From the NCBI GenBank assembly GCA_945872305.1, contig CAMCAC010000003.1, positions 1-46,346 of the forward strand: DNA of 46,346 bases, read 5' to 3'. The DNA is from Candidatus Kuenenia stuttgartensis. Lineage in GTDB: Bacteria; Planctomycetota; UBA11346. Shown here piece by piece: positions 44,944 through 46,346 of the stretch; positions within the stretch are counted from its first letter, which is position 1, and each line of letters opens with the position of its first letter. Below the pieces are notes generated by a model. It saw only the letters and a list, made by a program, of their open reading frames with translations. It made no database searches and was not told the DNA's origin. Both the position numbers and the translations under genes were made by a program.

Positions 44944-45801
44944 ATGGACACCATCGGCGCCGCCGCGTTGTGGACCTTCCTTGCCGAGCGACGGGACGCG
45001 GTGCGCACCACCAACGGCGAGGTGCGCTCCGATCCCGGCCACCCGGTCGCGGACTACCCGGAGCTCGCGGCGCGCATCGCCGAGCTCCAGTTCCGCAACC
45101 GGGACGCGGTGCTGCTGTTCCGCGGCCAGTCCCGGCTGCACCACAACCGCAGCGGCAACGCGACCCTGGCCCCCTCCATCTTCCGCTCCGGCCCCGCGCG
45201 GCGGGGCTGGCCGGCGACCCTGCGCCAGCGCTTCGCCACCCTGGCGACGGCGGACCGCGCCCTGGGGGAGCGCTGGCGGGATGACGGGCTGTTCGGACGC
45301 AGCCGGGTCCTCCGCCACCGCCTCGTCCGCTGGGCGATCCTCCAGCATTACGAAGTCTGCCCGACGCCGCTCCTCGATGTCACCGCCAACCTGCGCATCG
45401 CCGCCTCGTTCGCCGCCGACGGCGCCGGGGACGAGGCGTACCTCTGCGTCCTTGGCCTGCCGCAGCTGCACGGTGCGATCACCGCCAGCGCGGAAGCCGG
45501 CATCCAGGCCATCCGCCTGGCCAGCGCCTGCCCGCCCCGGGCGGTGCGCCCGCACATCCAGGAGGGGTACCTCCTCGGCGAATACCCGCACATCGACTCC
45601 CCGGAACAGGGCGCCCACTACGACGCCCACGAGGTGGATTTCGGGCGCCGGCTCATCGCCGTCTTCCGCTTCCGCCCCGCCACCTTCTGGACCCCCGCCT
45701 TCCCGATGATCCCCCGGGACGCCCGCTACCCGGGCCCGGAGCTGGATCCTCTGCAGGCGTTGACCGCGGAGCTCGCCGCCGGGCTGGCGGCTGCAGGCTA
45801 G
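44944..45801 (+). CDS. FRG domain protein
   Basis: A 285-residue soluble protein. The FRG domain is shown by [20 protein letters not shown] near residue 55 (the F-R-G name motif), [33 protein letters not shown] and [20 protein letters not shown]. The last two form the conserved QHxGxPTxLLDxTxxxxxAxxFA signature. The rest ([20 protein letters not shown]) completes the domain, with a short C-terminal helix. FRG proteins are widespread, and their biochemical role is unproven. It follows the duplicated exported protein by 3 bases. The tail meets the convergent partial gene 7 bases later. The start at 44944 is the first ATG after the upstream stop. Confidence 0.85.
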   Translation: MDTIGAAALWTFLAERRDAVRTTNGEVRSDPGHPVADYPELAARIAELQFRNRDAVLLFRGQSRLHHNRSGNATLAPSIFRSGPARRGWPATLRQRFATLATADRALGERWRDDGLFGRSRVLRHRLVRWAILQHYEVCPTPLLDVTANLRIAASFAADGAGDEAYLCVLGLPQLHGAITASAEAGIQAIRLASACPPRAVRPHIQEGYLLGEYPHIDSPEQGAHYDAHEVDFGRRLIAVFRFRPATFWTPAFPMIPRDARYPGPELDPLQALTAELAAGLAAAG

Positions 45802-45808
45802 ACGTCGG

Positions 45809-46346
45809 TCACACCGCCGCGCGGACGCGCTTGGCGAGTTCCGCGGCGGCGAGGTGCTGGGTGGCGAGGTCGGCGCCAAGGGTGAGGTCCGGGAAGCTGC
45901 GCAGCTGTTCGTCGAGTTCCTGGCTGAGGCGTTCCCGCCTCGCCTTGTCGGCGATGCGGGCGAGGTACCCGCGGTGTTCCATGAGCACCGTGCGGGTGGC
46001 GGCGATGCGGTCGCGCTCGCGGCCGAGGGTATCGCCGATCTCCCGGGCGAGATGGAGCAGGCGGCCTTCCGCGGCGCCGGCGCCGCCCTGCATGGCGAGG
46101 GACAGGCAGTCCTCGGTCAGATGCCACAGCTCCCGCACCCGGGGCAGCAGGCCCAGGGCCACCGCGAGGCGGTTGGCATCCGCAACCGCGTCGGCGGCGA
46201 TGCCGAGCAGGTGGCGGCTGCGTTCGTGGGCCTTCTTGGCGGTGGCGTCGCCGCGCTGGGCGGCGGTGAGCCGGACCTGGGCCGCGTCGAGCCAGCGGTC
46301 CAGGCGTTCCAGGCCGGCGGCGGGCAACCGGGACCAGCCGGGGGCG
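45809..46346 (-). CDS. Helical protein, partial (cut by window edge)
   Basis: An open frame runs from the right window edge to a stop at 45809, giving about 178 residues; the true start is outside. The visible part is almost entirely helical and charged ([80 protein letters not shown]), with the heptad-like spacing of coiled coils. No motif allows a family call. A TTG at 46327 could be read as a start, but the frame continues in coding style to the edge, so this is treated as partial. It is convergent with the FRG gene. Confidence 0.6.
   Translation of the reverse strand, partial: APGWSRLPAAGLERLDRWLDAAQVRLTAAQRGDATAKKAHERSRHLLGIAADAVADANRLAVALGLLPRVRELWHLTEDCLSLAMQGGAGAAEGRLLHLAREIGDTLGRERDRIAATRTVLMEHRGYLARIADKARRERLSQELDEQLRSFPDLTLGADLATQHLAAAELAKRVRAAV

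Noticed and set aside
44944-45801. FRG protein as an anti-phage defence gene
   Set aside because: The neighbours are an exported protein and a helical fragment; no defence genes or mobile signs are present, so there is no support.
45809-46346. Complete gene beginning at the TTG 46327
   Set aside because: The frame stays open in coding style to the window edge, so a true start upstream is more likely.

Overview
The window is 46.3 kb of very GC-rich, gene-dense bacterial chromosome. It holds 41 protein-coding genes (two cut by the window edges) and one tRNA. No rRNA, insertion sequence, prophage or CRISPR array is visible, and no gap between genes exceeds about 190 bases. The gene set is RNase Y, sigma-54, a tail-anchored Ser/Thr kinase, an FHA protein, coproheme decarboxylase HemQ, a membrane pyrophosphatase, separate PyrB and PyrI chains, two GH3 glycosidases, a beta-helix carbohydrate-type protein and a duplicated '[10 protein letters not shown]' exported protein. 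This suggests a carbohydrate-using heterotroph of the Planctomycetota or a related PVC-type lineage. That placement is inferred from gene content only; no phylogenetic marker was compared.

Layout. 1-4287 (minus): panC, then a G-rich inverted repeat, then pcrA/uvrD, marC and the start of a GH3 glycosidase joined by ATGA overlaps. 4348-6806 (plus): FHA-zinc ribbon protein and a two-gene envelope module (AsmA-like TIGR03545 type plus TIGR03546/DUF2062 type). 6814-9669: hypothetical genes, an HD-domain hydrolase and ndk. 9778-9853: tRNA-Ala(CGC). 9881-15724: an AraC regulator divergent from a full GH3 beta-glucosidase, and an HTH (XRE) regulator divergent from a polytopic membrane protein. 15734-20582: RNase Y, a CDF metal exporter, a second G-rich inverted repeat, then rpoN with a small exported protein.

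20769-29431 is a long plus-strand run: kinase, pyrB, pyrI, a UxaE-like sugar-acid epimerase, the CrcB fluoride channel, then a sugar ABC importer (binding protein, double ATPase, permease). Nearly all junctions overlap by 1-4 bases, so this may be one or two transcripts joining pyrimidine synthesis to sugar or uronate use. 29438-35412 (minus): beta-helix protein, hemQ, topA. 35506-36873: a DUF2252 protein with an Ala/Lys tail. 36905-42863 (minus): an MreD-like protein, purE, purK, a degenerate CysD/PAPS-reductase-like protein, the membrane pyrophosphatase and a small membrane protein. 42940-45801 (plus): the duplicated exported protein and an FRG-domain protein. 45809-46346: a partial helical protein.

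The most unusual structure is a family of intergenic inverted repeats built from a 7-base unit GGGTTNC. Two copies (3265-3401 and 18504-18660) are clear and one (9075-9213) is divergent. They almost fill the gap between neighbouring genes, and their G-rich strands fit the canonical G-quadruplex pattern with 4-base loops. Further points of interest are the degenerate PP-loop protein translationally coupled to purK, a hairpin covering the hemQ ribosome-binding region, stop-codon-embedding palindromes between convergent genes, and a beta-helix protein that stops where an Ig-like repeat would begin.
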